Assembly: GCA_036960485.1 (NCBI GenBank)
Contig: JBALXS010000017.1
Location: 1 to 63,043 of the forward strand
Reading direction: 5' to 3'
Length of the DNA: 63,043 bases
DNA from: Rs1 sp036960485
GTDB lineage: Bacteria; Pseudomonadota; Gammaproteobacteria; Pseudomonadales; Balneatricaceae
In this document: one piece after another, positions 53,578 through 62,103 of the stretch
Numbering within the stretch: the stretch's first letter is position 1
How the letters are laid out: each line of letters opens with the position of its first letter
Position numbers and translations under genes: made by a program
The notes under the pieces: generated by a model
The model's database searches: none
Told to the model about the DNA's origin: nothing
Seen by the model: only the letters and a program-made list of their open reading frames with translations

Positions 53578-55005
53578 ATGTTACCTGTAATTGCAATAGT
53601 AGGTCGACCTAACGTTGGCAAATCGACCCTCTTTAACCGCCTAACAAAATCTTGGGATGCGCTCGTAGCAGACATGCCAGGTGTTACTCGTGATCGAAAA
53701 TACGGAGAAGGCCAGTGCTCAGAGCACAGCTTTATCGTAGTAGACACTGGAGGAATTACAGGGGATGAGCAAGGCATTGATTATAAAATGGCTGAGCAAT
53801 CACTGTTAGCCATAGAAGAAGCAGATATTGTGTTATTCATGGTGGATGGGCGTCATGGCCTAAACCCGGGTGATCAACAAATTGCGAACTACTTACGTAA
53901 AACTAAAGACAATGTGCATTTAGTTGTAAATAAAACAGATGGTATTGATCCAGATATCGCTGTATCAGATTTTCACAGCTTAGGTATGGGTGAGCCGCTA
54001 GCCATTGCAGCCTCACAAAACCGCGGTGTTACGTTATTAATTGAATACGTATTAAAGCCTTTTCCAGAATCTATTCAAGATGACGATCGTCATTTAGGCA
54101 AAGGGGTTCGAATTGCAGTAGTAGGTCGTCCAAACGTCGGTAAATCAACGCTTGTGAATAGATTACTAGGTGAAGAACGCGTTATCGTTTTTGATGAAGC
54201 AGGCACCACACGTGACAGTATTTATATTCCTTATGAACGTGATGGGCAACAATACACGCTAATTGATACAGCTGGCGTTAGACGCAGGAAAAACGTGCGT
54301 GAAGCAGTTGAAAAGTTTTCTATTATTAAAACATTGCAGGCTATCAATGATGCAAATGTGGTGGTACTTGTAATAGATGCAAGACAAGGCGTGACAGATC
54401 AAGATCTACATATGCTTGGCTTTGTTATGAGTACAGGCCGCTCGTTAGTTATTACTCTCAACAAATGGGATGGAATGAGTAAAGAAGCGCGTAACGATGT
54501 GAAAGATCAAATTCAGCGCAAGCTAGATTTCGCCAGCTTCGCACGTTTTCACTTCATCTCTGCACTGCATGGAACGGGTGTTGGGGAGATGTACGAATCC
54601 ATTAATGAAGCGTATGAATGCGCAATGATGAAATGGAGTACTAACTTCTTAACCACTCTTTTAGGTGATATAGTGCTGGATCATCAGCCTCCTTCACCAG
54701 GTGGTCGAAGAATTAAACTACGTTATGCTCACCAAGGTGGATCTAATCCGCCGGTAATTGTAGTACACGGTAATCAGACTGATCAGTTACCAATTTCTTA
54801 TAAAAAGTATATGCAAAATAAGTTTACCAAACATTTAAGAGTGTATGGTACGCCTATTCGTTTTGAATTCAGAACTGGTATAAACCCTTATGCTGCAGAC
54901 CGAAATGATTCAACAGGCGCTAAACTTGATAAGAAAGAGCGTTTCCAAAAACAGATTCGTAAGCTAAGTAAGACAGCTTCCAAGAAAAACTCTGTTAGGA
55001 GATAA
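53578..55005 (+). CDS. der: Ribosome-associated GTPase Der (EngA)
   Basis: Tandem GTPase needed for 50S maturation. Two G domains each carry GRPNVGKSTL (residues 8-17 and about 183-192), DTGGI or DTAGV, and NKTD or NKWD. A KH-like domain makes up the last 110 residues, with a basic tail. At 475 residues the length is normal. It ends the conserved pilF-der cluster; the next 850 bases carry no housekeeping gene. Confidence 0.97.
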   Translation: MLPVIAIVGRPNVGKSTLFNRLTKSWDALVADMPGVTRDRKYGEGQCSEHSFIVVDTGGITGDEQGIDYKMAEQSLLAIEEADIVLFMVDGRHGLNPGDQQIANYLRKTKDNVHLVVNKTDGIDPDIAVSDFHSLGMGEPLAIAASQNRGVTLLIEYVLKPFPESIQDDDRHLGKGVRIAVVGRPNVGKSTLVNRLLGEERVIVFDEAGTTRDSIYIPYERDGQQYTLIDTAGVRRRKNVREAVEKFSIIKTLQAINDANVVVLVIDARQGVTDQDLHMLGFVMSTGRSLVITLNKWDGMSKEARNDVKDQIQRKLDFASFARFHFISALHGTGVGEMYESINEAYECAMMKWSTNFLTTLLGDIVLDHQPPSPGGRRIKLRYAHQGGSNPPVIVVHGNQTDQLPISYKKYMQNKFTKHLRVYGTPIRFEFRTGINPYAADRNDSTGAKLDKKERFQKQIRKLSKTASKKNSVRR

Positions 55006-55201
55006 TTAGTTTCTTCTAAAAACAGGTTTTAACTGTATAGCTCAAAATTCAAGCTGTGTACTTCTATATTAAAGAAACGTACTTCTATAAAGAGCTGTGC
55101 AAATTTATTTAGTAACAAGTTCGCAGCAAATCCTGATTTTTAGCTAGCAGTTAATTCACTTGCAGATAAGCCTTGCGGTTTATCTGCTATAATAAAGCTT
55201 A
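55006..55201. other. Gap downstream of der with a hairpin
   Basis: An 11-bp stem with one wobble pair, GCAGATAAGCC / GGTTTATCTGC (loop TTGC), spans 55161-55186 and could end der or the minus-strand tautomerase remnant. It lacks a T-run either way. GTACTTCTATA occurs twice (near 55058 and 55079). No gene here. Confidence 0.4.
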
Positions 55202-55408
55202 TTAGCTAGTCGTTTTCTTCCTCAAATCAGTTATCACCTCCCCACCAATTACCCAGTTATCTGTATTTATTTCATCTATAATAGTGACTGTTGTCGCTGG
55301 ATTATTATTTAAAACATCAACTAACAATTGTGTTACCCCGTTCACTAGCTGTGCTTTTTGGGCGCCTTTTACTTGCTCGTCGAAGATTTTAATGTTGACG
55401 TAAGGGAT
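55202..55408 (-). pseudogene. 4-oxalocrotonate tautomerase family gene lacking a start codon
   Basis: Read on the minus strand, 68 codons to a TAA give a clear small tautomerase: PYVNIKIFDEQVKGAQKAQL, then a VNGVTQLLVDVL helix, NNPATTVTIIDEI and TDNWVIGGE. The family starts Met-Pro, and Pro1 is the catalytic base. Here the codon before Pro is ATC, with ATA, ATA and then an in-frame TAA upstream, and no ATG, GTG or TTG. Either the start was lost by a single ATG to ATC change, or a rare start codon is used. The body has no frameshift, so the loss would be recent. Confidence 0.75.
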
Positions 55409-55440
55409 TATTATTTATCTGAAAATTAATCTTTATACGC

Positions 55441-55662
55441 ATGATAAAAGATTCCAAACTAACTAATAGCAAATCCGCTAAAAAGCGAAGTACTGCTAGG
55501 CTGCGAGAAAGAATTGCTGAAATAGCGGAAACTAACAGCGCTATTGCCATTGTGTTTTCCATTGAAGAAGGTCAGATCAATTGCACAGCTCTTATAGAAC
55601 TTCAAGCAATGCCAAGGCTGGCAAAGTGCAGTTTGAAGATTTTTGACAACATGGATATGTAG
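55441..55662 (+). CDS. Small hypothetical protein
   Basis: 73 residues with a basic N-terminus (SAKKRSTARLRERIAEIAE, probably helical) and a more hydrophobic second half (AIAIVFSIEEGQINCTALIE). It lies divergently 32 bases from the tautomerase remnant. There is no ribosome site before the ATG and I recognise no family. GAACGC and GCGTTTTT near 55811-55840 could be its terminator, but 150 bases away. It may be real or chance. Confidence 0.35.
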   Translation: MIKDSKLTNSKSAKKRSTARLRERIAEIAETNSAIAIVFSIEEGQINCTALIELQAMPRLAKCSLKIFDNMDM

Positions 55663-55858
55663 CTTAAAAGAGTGAACAGAACGTACAAGAGAGTCTCAAA
55701 AATAAAACCTGTCGCGCCAGTGATGCTCTTGAAATATCTTCTGACTTGATTATAAAAAATAAATGAGTTGGATCATTTAGAACTAGGAATTGCATATAAC
55801 CATTAAATTATGAACGCTCGCTTTGTGTCAACGAACGCGTTTTTAAGTATAACCTGGG

Positions 55859-56644
55859 CTAACTACGAAGGGTAGGAAACCAATCTTCTCTCAATCGCTC
55901 ACCATTGGTTTGATTAATCTCTGGATAGTTAGGTGACGTAGGTCCTGGACGCTGTACGTAACGTGCATCATCACCCACTAGTCTAAAAGATACAGTGCGG
56001 TTAACACTATCGACATTATTGGCGTTAGCGCCGTGTACAGTTTTAAAGTTAAAAGCCACTACATCTCCTGGTTCTACTGCCCAGCTGCGGATTTCATAAT
56101 CGCTATTATCAATATCAGGTAAGCTCATGAAATTATCATCACCTGGATAGAACTCTGCACTGCCTGACCATTTAGTCGGCATGATTAGTTTTGGCCACAA
56201 GTGAGACCCTGCTACACATCTTAAAGAAACCTGTTCTGATCTAGAATCTAGTGGTACCCAAAAACTGACAGTTTGCATACCATCTACAAAATAGTATGGC
56301 ATATCTTGATGCCAAGGTGTGGCAACGCCACTGACGGCAGCTTTATCTAAGTAATGATCGTGAAACATTTGTACTTGTTGGGATTGCATTAACTGCGCGC
56401 CAATTTCAGCCATTGGCGATTGTTCTACAAACTTCTTAAAGGGCGCGATGTTTTGCCAATTGCTAAAATCTTCAAAGAATCGACCTTTATGTTTATCAGA
56501 TTGATGAGTGATTGATCTAGCGCTGGGGTTGGCAACGTTTTGATCCGCACCTTCGTTTAATGTGTTTATCCAATCTTTAAATACACCGCGCAATACTACT
56601 ACGCCATCTGTTTGATAGTCTTCTATTTGCTGTGCTGTAATCAT
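55859..56644 (-). CDS. Phytanoyl-CoA dioxygenase (PhyH) family protein
   Basis: Fe(II)/2-oxoglutarate-dependent oxygenase of 261 residues. The iron triad is His112-x-Asp114 in PWHQDMPYY and His204 in KTVHGA; Arg216 in NRTVSFRL is placed to bind 2-oxoglutarate. The family includes ectoine hydroxylase and many small-molecule hydroxylases, and I cannot name the substrate. It lies 302 bases after choV on the same strand, with its own promoter, so a role linked to choline, betaine or another osmolyte is possible but inferred from position only. Confidence 0.88.
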   Translation of the reverse strand: MITAQQIEDYQTDGVVVLRGVFKDWINTLNEGADQNVANPSARSITHQSDKHKGRFFEDFSNWQNIAPFKKFVEQSPMAEIGAQLMQSQQVQMFHDHYLDKAAVSGVATPWHQDMPYYFVDGMQTVSFWVPLDSRSEQVSLRCVAGSHLWPKLIMPTKWSGSAEFYPGDDNFMSLPDIDNSDYEIRSWAVEPGDVVAFNFKTVHGANANNVDSVNRTVSFRLVGDDARYVQRPGPTSPNYPEINQTNGERLREDWFPTLRS

Positions 56645-56946
56645 GACAATTTATTCCAGGAATGAGCCTATGAAAGTAATATGATGAAACTTTAGCCCGA
56701 TAATGAACATTCATTTTACTCTGATTTTCCATTTTATTGTCAATAATGCAAGATGTTTTATAGAAAAACGGTCACGCGAACATTTCACTATAGTGTAAAG
56801 GCTGAGTATCCCAAGAATACGGGAAAAGAGAGGGATGTAAAATAGCAGAAGCTGATGCTAAGTAGCTTATGCCAGAGATCTATATCAAGCAATTAATGCC
56901 AAATGACTTAATTTATAAGTCACCTGACATCATTGTTCTGAATTAT
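56645..56946 (-). promoter_or_regulatory. Promoter region of the PhyH gene with two dyads
   Basis: On the minus strand TTGACA (56738-56743) and TAAAAT (56713-56718) are 19 bases apart, a usable though wide promoter. AATGAACATTCATT (56702-56715) is a perfect 6-bp dyad over the -10 and resembles TetR-type BetI operators as I recall them. TTTCACTATAGTGTAAA (56783-56799) is a second near-perfect dyad upstream. TGACTTA / TAAGTCA near 56904-56922 is a weak hairpin after choV. Confidence 0.45.
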
Positions 56947-58155
56947 TTACAGTGCTTTTGCAGCAGGGAATTCCGTTTTAAAATGCTTGCCTAGTAATGC
57001 GTGATAGAAACTATTGTCGTTGAGTACGCCTAATACCTTTTCTTGCTCGGCAAGAATGATCGGTAAATTGGTGTGGTACTTTATTTCAATGGCGCGGCGC
57101 ATACTAATATCCATAGGCACTAAAGTGATGCCAGTGGTTGATAGTTGGCTGATGTCTTGCTCAGGTGAGCAGTATTGAATCTCTAAAGCAGTATCGTTTT
57201 TACGCACATCCAACAAATGTTGTTGAGCGTCAATTGAGAGATAAATATGCTGTATTGCATCAATACATAAACCTTTCTCACTATCAGTTAAATCTGCAAC
57301 AGCGGTCATTAGTGAATGACCTTTGAGTACATTTAAAGGGTTAGTGTGGGCCACAAAATCTTGTACATAAGCATTGGCAGGCTTAAGTACTATGTTCTCA
57401 GGTATATCATATTGAATGATTTTAGCCGATTCCATAATGCCAATTTTAGTACCAATTTTTAGCGCTTCATCTAAATCATGGCTGACAAAAACGATGGTTT
57501 TTTTCAAGTTTTGCTGCAGCTCTATTAACTCGTCTTGCAACTGGGTGCGAATCAGTGGATCAAGCGCTGAGAAAGGCTCATCCATCAATAGTATGTCAGT
57601 ATCCATGGTAAAGGCTCGCGCTAAACCAACGCGCTGCTGCATGCCGCCAGATAGCTCGCTAGGCAACTTTTTCGCCCATTGATCTAAGCCGACCATTTTT
57701 AACTGCTCCATAGCTTTTTCATGGCGCTGTGCCTTCTTCATTCCTTGCATTTCTAAACCAAAAGCGACGTTGTCTATCACGTTTAACCAAGGCATTAAGG
57801 CGAAGTTTTGAAATACCATAGAGATGCGATGGCTGCGTAAATGGAGCAGTGTAGCGCTGTCACAGTTCGCTACATCCACCATCTCAGTGCCATTTTGCAC
57901 TAATAGCTTACCACGGCTGGTTTTATTTAACCCGTTAACTGCTCTTAACAAACTTGATTTTCCGGAGCCCGAAAGCCCCATCAAGACACAAATTTCGCCC
58001 TCTTCAATTTCAATGCTCGCGTCATGCACACCTACCGTGTCGCCAGTGAGGTTGATGATTTCTTGTCGGGAATGCCCTTGGTCTAGCAGCGCTAAGGATT
58101 CTTTCGTTTTATTGCCAAAGATAACATCGACATTTTGGATACTAATAGCGGCCAT
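56947..58155 (-). CDS. choV: Choline ABC transporter ATP-binding protein ChoV
   Basis: Energises choline import. Walker A is GLSGSGKSS (60-68), the signature is LSGGMQQRVGLARA, and Walker B is ILLMDEPFSALDP. The quaternary-amine type is shown by the N-terminal extension and the long C-terminal regulatory part (to 402 residues) rather than a bare NBD. GGAAGG precedes the ATG, two bases after the choW stop. It belongs to the choXWV set, so choline rather than general glycine betaine (ProV) is the better call. Confidence 0.92.
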   Translation of the reverse strand: MAAISIQNVDVIFGNKTKESLALLDQGHSRQEIINLTGDTVGVHDASIEIEEGEICVLMGLSGSGKSSLLRAVNGLNKTSRGKLLVQNGTEMVDVANCDSATLLHLRSHRISMVFQNFALMPWLNVIDNVAFGLEMQGMKKAQRHEKAMEQLKMVGLDQWAKKLPSELSGGMQQRVGLARAFTMDTDILLMDEPFSALDPLIRTQLQDELIELQQNLKKTIVFVSHDLDEALKIGTKIGIMESAKIIQYDIPENIVLKPANAYVQDFVAHTNPLNVLKGHSLMTAVADLTDSEKGLCIDAIQHIYLSIDAQQHLLDVRKNDTALEIQYCSPEQDISQLSTTGITLVPMDISMRRAIEIKYHTNLPIILAEQEKVLGVLNDNSFYHALLGKHFKTEFPAAKAL

Positions 58156-58157
58156 GT

Positions 58158-59003
58158 TTATCCTTCCTCTTTGGCGTTGGGCGCCTTACAAATTCTATCT
58201 AAAATAATAGCTACTAATACAATCGCTAAACCGGCTTCAAAACCTTGAGAAATATTGACCGTGTTTAGGGCACGTACTACTGGTTTACCTAAACCATCAG
58301 CGCCAACTAAGGCAGAGATTACTACCATCGATAGTGACAACATGATGCATTGGGTGATACCGGCCATAATGCTAGGCATTGCGGCAGGTAATTCTACTTT
58401 ATAAAGTAGTTTAAAGGGCGTTGCACCAAAGGCACGACCTGCTTCAACTAAATCACCGGGTACTTTACTGATACCTAAGTAGGTAAGGCGGATAGGCGCG
58501 GCTATCGCAAATATGATGGTTGAAATAAGGCCAGGTACTACGCCTAAACCAAACAGTACTAGGGTTGGAATGAGATAAACGAAAGTTGGGATAGTTTGCA
58601 TTAAATCTAATATGGGACGCAATATAGTGTATAGCCAAGGCTTATGTGCAGCAGTGATGCCGATAGGTACACCAAATAGAATAGAGATAGAAGTGGCGGT
58701 AAGTACTAATACAAAGGTTTCGAGCATTTCTTGCCAGTAGCCTAAGTTGAGAATCAGCAACAGTGCCAGTACCACGAAAAGCACTAACGGCACACTGCGG
58801 TGTAAAAACCAAGCGATAGCAGCAGCAGCCAATATAGGCACATAAGGGGGAAGGTATATTAATGCTTCCACCACCGTTAGGATCAACCATTCTAATGTGA
58901 TGGAGATAGCATCAAAGATAAAGTCAGCGTTATCGGTAAGCCAATCAACTAAGCTCTCCATCCAACTACCTATTGGGATTTTGTGTTCGGTGATCCAGTT
59001 CAT
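58158..59003 (-). CDS. choW: Choline ABC transporter permease ChoW
   Basis: Inner-membrane channel of the importer, 281 residues with about seven membrane segments (ALIYLPPYVPILAAAAIAWF; LLLILNLGYWQEMLETFVLVL). The coupling-helix EAA-like motif reads EAGRAFGATPFKLLYKVELP, and QTIPTFVYLIPTLVLFG is typical of the ProW/OpuAB family. No strong ribosome site. It is separated from choX by 319 bases that hold a palindrome and a mobile element. Confidence 0.93.
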   Translation of the reverse strand: MNWITEHKIPIGSWMESLVDWLTDNADFIFDAISITLEWLILTVVEALIYLPPYVPILAAAAIAWFLHRSVPLVLFVVLALLLILNLGYWQEMLETFVLVLTATSISILFGVPIGITAAHKPWLYTILRPILDLMQTIPTFVYLIPTLVLFGLGVVPGLISTIIFAIAAPIRLTYLGISKVPGDLVEAGRAFGATPFKLLYKVELPAAMPSIMAGITQCIMLSLSMVVISALVGADGLGKPVVRALNTVNISQGFEAGLAIVLVAIILDRICKAPNAKEEG

Positions 59004-59070
59004 GCAAAAGCCTATTTTTCAAAGTGTGGTGTTAAGTAATGTGTAGCGAAGGTAAAAATAAACGAAACGG

Positions 59071-59108
59071 CTAGCGAATATGACGAAACAAATCGTCGTA
59101 TTCGCTAG
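59071..59108. repeat. Palindrome interrupted by the mobile element
   Basis: CTAGCGAATATGACGA (59071-59086) and TCGTCGTATTCGCTAG (59093-59108) pair over 16 positions with one wobble, loop AACAAA. If the element and one TA are removed, the stem grows by AAACGG on the left and CCGTTT on the right. So this was one long hairpin of about 22 bp before insertion. Probably an intercistronic terminator or mRNA-stabilising structure after choX. Confidence 0.75.
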
Positions 59109-59267
59109 GAGGCTGCCCGAGAACTGCGCTGTTGCGAGAGCCAAGCTATTTGAGTCAAATTTAGGGTTCATTTGAGGCGAATAGTTGTTCTACATAACGA
59201 AAATGAACATTAAATTTGGCCAAATAGCTTGATTCGCAGTAGATCAGTCTGTTCTCGGACAGCCTCC
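59108..59267 (+). mobile_element. 160-bp TA-flanked non-coding element, best copy
   Basis: Terminal inverted repeats GGAGGCTGCCCGAGAACTG and CAGTCTGTTCTCGGACAGCC-type end, with TA on both sides (59106-59107, 59268-59269), fit a 2-base target duplication. Similarity of the arms runs inward through TCAAATTTA/TAAATTTGG-type blocks, so most of it can fold. No ORF. TA targets are typical of IS630/Tc1-mariner transposases, so this is probably a MITE moved by one elsewhere. It is inserted between choX and choW. Confidence 0.8.
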
Positions 59268-59283
59268 TAACCGTTTTAAAGTT

Positions 59284-59315
59284 TAAAAAAGGGATGCTAG
59301 ACAAGCAACATCCCT
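59284..59315 (-). terminator. Terminator after choX
   Basis: On the minus strand AGGGATG / CATCCCT form a 7-bp stem with a 12-base loop, followed by TTTTTT. It lies 8 bases after the choX stop, so choX is probably made in excess over choW and choV. Confidence 0.8.
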
Positions 59316-59322
59316 ATTTTCA

Positions 59323-60279
59323 TTACAAAGAGATACTAGCTTTAACTGCTTTCAAAGCGTCGCCGCCATCTTTAGTAGTAACGTCTTTTAACCATGCATC
59401 TAGTACACCAGGGTTAGCTTTTAGCCACTGCTTAGCTGCAACTTCAGGCTTTTTGCCATCATCTAAAATAGCGCCCATTACTTCGTTTTCCATCTTTAAA
59501 CTGAAAGATAGGTTTTGAACTAGCTGGCCCATGTTAGGGCAATCTTGTAAGTAGCCTTTACGTACGTTTGTGAAAACACTGGCACCACCATAGTTAGGAC
59601 CGAAGAAATCATCGCCGCCGTCTAGGTATTCCATTTCGATGTTAGCGTTCATTGGATGCGGAGCCCAACCTAAGAAAGCAACCCATTGGTCACGCTTAGC
59701 AGAACGGCTTACTTGTGAAATCATACCCGCTTCTGATGATTCAACTAGCTTGAAGCTTTTAAGGTCAAAGGCGTTTTTGTCGATCATATCTTGGATCAAA
59801 CGGTTGCCATCATTGCCAGGCTCGATGCCGTAGATTTTGCCTTTAAATTCGTCTTTATGTTTAGCAAGGTCAGCAAAGGTTTTAACACCCGCATCGTAAG
59901 CAGCCTTTGAAACAGCTAAAGTATATTTAGCGCCTACTAAGTTAGCGCGTACTGTTTCAACAGTGCCTGCATCACGGTATTTTGCGATATCTGCTTCCAT
60001 GGTTGGCATCCAGTTACCCAGGAAAACATCGATGTCTGCATTAGCCAATGAAGTGTATGTAACCGGCACTGATAATAGTTGTGTAGAAGCTTTATAACCA
60101 AGAGCGTTGACAATTTCAGAAGTAATTGCAGTGGTGGCGGTAATATCTGTCCAGCCAACATCAGAAAAACGCACTTTATCGCAAGAGCCTGCAAAAGCAC
60201 TGCCGCTAATTACGCTCAGTGATAGTGCCGCTACGCATAATAATTTTTTACTTGTAGATTTTTTTTGTTGTGTAGTCAT
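59323..60279 (-). CDS. choX: Choline ABC transporter substrate-binding protein ChoX
   Basis: Periplasmic receptor, 318 residues. A signal peptide (LLCVAALSLSVISGSAFA) is cleaved before GSCDKVRF. The segments VRFSDVGWTDITATTAIT, DIDVFLGNWMPTMEADI and KGKIYGIEPGNDGNRLI are characteristic of ChoX, and the Trp/Tyr residues in them suit cation-pi binding of a trimethylammonium group. AGGAAA precedes the ATG. It is co-oriented with betA and betB upstream, consistent with uptake feeding oxidation. Confidence 0.94.
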   Translation of the reverse strand: MTTQQKKSTSKKLLCVAALSLSVISGSAFAGSCDKVRFSDVGWTDITATTAITSEIVNALGYKASTQLLSVPVTYTSLANADIDVFLGNWMPTMEADIAKYRDAGTVETVRANLVGAKYTLAVSKAAYDAGVKTFADLAKHKDEFKGKIYGIEPGNDGNRLIQDMIDKNAFDLKSFKLVESSEAGMISQVSRSAKRDQWVAFLGWAPHPMNANIEMEYLDGGDDFFGPNYGGASVFTNVRKGYLQDCPNMGQLVQNLSFSLKMENEVMGAILDDGKKPEVAAKQWLKANPGVLDAWLKDVTTKDGGDALKAVKASISL

Positions 60280-60320
60280 CAGTATTTCCTTTTTTTTATT
60301 AGTGAAATTCTAAGTTTGAC

Positions 60321-60348
60321 CAAGCGCTTGCGTATCACAATGCGCTTG
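60321..60348 (-). repeat. Hairpin between betA and choX
   Basis: CAAGCGC (60321-60327) and GCGCTTG (60342-60348) form a 7-bp stem; the left arm lies in CAAGCGCTTG, itself a palindrome. No T-run. It may mark mRNA processing between betA and choX. Confidence 0.4.
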
Positions 60349-60387
60349 CTAATCAGTTTTCTTTCTAGCTGTTTTCATTAGTGCAGT

Positions 60388-62103
60388 TTAATCGCCTTTG
60401 TCGGCGTTCAAACGTTGCTGTTGTTGCCAGTTGCTATCGATCCACACCGGTGCATTTAATGTTGCTAAGGGTGTGTTACCTAAAATAAGGTCAGCGGCTT
60501 TTTCGGCGACCATTATAGTCGGCGCGTTTAAGTTACCGTTCGTAATGGTTGGGAAAACAGATGAATCAACCACGCGTAATTGCGCAATACCACGTACTTG
60601 GCATTGGTTATTAAGCACTGCCATTTCATCATCATCAGCCCCTATTTTACAAGTACAAGAAGGGTGGTAAGCACTTTCAACATTCTCTTTAACCCAAGTA
60701 TCTATTTGCTCATCGCTTTGAATATCTTCGCTGGGCTGAATGGTTTCGCCTCTAAAAGGAGTAAGCGATTGCTGATTCATTATTTCGCGGGTCAAACGAA
60801 TACAATCACGCCAGTCTTGCTTATCTTGTTCAGTGGTAATGTAATTGAATAAGATATTTGGTTTATCTAATGGATCATTAGATTTAATCCACATACGGCC
60901 GCGACTGCTCGGTTTATTAGGGCCTACGTGTACTTGAAATCCGTGACCATCAATTGCTTGGCCGCCATCATAGCGCATTGCCGCTGGTAAAAAGTGGTAT
61001 TGGATGTTCGGCCATTCAAGACCCGCTCTTGAGCGAATAAAACCACAAGATTCAAAGTGGTTAGTAGCGCCCAAGCCATCTTTAAACAGTAACCAGCGCG
61101 TGCCGATGATGCCTTTGCTGATCAAATCGAGCTTACCGTTTAAGGTAATAGGCTCTTTACAAGCGTATTGATAATACACTTCAAGATGATCTTGTAAGTT
61201 CTCGCCAACACCTGGTAGGTCTTGAACTAGCTCGACATTCGCTTCTTTTAATACTTGAGCAGGGCCAATACCTGAAAGTTGTAACAACATAGGCGAGCCG
61301 ATTGATCCGGCGCTTAAGATTACTTCTTTGTCGGCGATAACTTGCTTAACTTTGCCGCTTTTTTGGTACTCAATACCAATAGCGGTTTTATCTTTTAGTA
61401 ACACTTTATTACATACAACAGAGCTGATTAACGTAAAGTTAGCGCGCTTCATGGTGCGGCGTAAATATGCATTGCTGGTGGATGCACGCACCCCTTTATT
61501 AACCGTCATATGCATTGGGCCAAAGCCTTCTTGCTGATAACCATTGTAATCGTCTGTTTTAGGGTAGCCAGCTTGCACACCAGCATCGATAAACGCTAGA
61601 TACAGTGGGCTAGTTTTCATATTGTTACCATTACAAGTAGCAACAGGACCTTCATTGCCGCGATATTGATCACCGCCTTGAATCCAAGTTTCGGCCTTTT
61701 TAAAGTACGGTAGGCAATCTTGATAGCTCCAGCCAGCTGCGCCGTTTTCCTGCCATTGATCGAAATCTTTAGCGTGGCCACGCACATATACCATACCGTT
61801 GATAGATGAGCTGCCACCAAGCACTTTGCCGCGAGGGCAATGTAGTTGGCGACCATCTAAGCCCGGCTCTACTTGTGATTCATACTGCCAAGCATAGCGC
61901 GCGCTGTTCATCGGATAAGATAGTGCAGTTGGCATTTGGATGAAAATGCTTTTATCAGTACCGCCAGCTTCTATCAAAAGCACGGTGTTAGTGCCATCAG
62001 CACTAAGCCTGTCTGCCAGTACACAACCAGCTGATCCCGCACCGACGATGACGTAATCGTAGTGCTTAGCTGTTTCTAGTAGGGTGGTGTTTAGTACGGA
62101 CAT
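60388..62103 (-). CDS. betA: Choline dehydrogenase BetA
   Basis: FAD enzyme of the GMC family that oxidises choline to betaine aldehyde at the inner membrane. The dinucleotide fold DYVIVGAGSAGCVLADRLS (GAGSAG at 21-26) is at the N-terminus. GKVLGGSSSINGMVYVRG is GMC signature 1, GSIGSPMLLQLSGIGP is signature 2, and the catalytic His lies in ESAYHPSCTCK. At 571 residues it is slightly longer than E. coli BetA. Its start overlaps the end of betB by 13 bases. Confidence 0.95.
   Translation of the reverse strand: MSVLNTTLLETAKHYDYVIVGAGSAGCVLADRLSADGTNTVLLIEAGGTDKSIFIQMPTALSYPMNSARYAWQYESQVEPGLDGRQLHCPRGKVLGGSSSINGMVYVRGHAKDFDQWQENGAAGWSYQDCLPYFKKAETWIQGGDQYRGNEGPVATCNGNNMKTSPLYLAFIDAGVQAGYPKTDDYNGYQQEGFGPMHMTVNKGVRASTSNAYLRRTMKRANFTLISSVVCNKVLLKDKTAIGIEYQKSGKVKQVIADKEVILSAGSIGSPMLLQLSGIGPAQVLKEANVELVQDLPGVGENLQDHLEVYYQYACKEPITLNGKLDLISKGIIGTRWLLFKDGLGATNHFESCGFIRSRAGLEWPNIQYHFLPAAMRYDGGQAIDGHGFQVHVGPNKPSSRGRMWIKSNDPLDKPNILFNYITTEQDKQDWRDCIRLTREIMNQQSLTPFRGETIQPSEDIQSDEQIDTWVKENVESAYHPSCTCKIGADDDEMAVLNNQCQVRGIAQLRVVDSSVFPTITNGNLNAPTIMVAEKAADLILGNTPLATLNAPVWIDSNWQQQQRLNADKGD

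Noticed and set aside
56947..60279. General glycine betaine/proline transporter ProVWX
   Set aside because: The binding protein carries ChoX-specific segments and the genes sit with betBA, so choline is the better substrate call.
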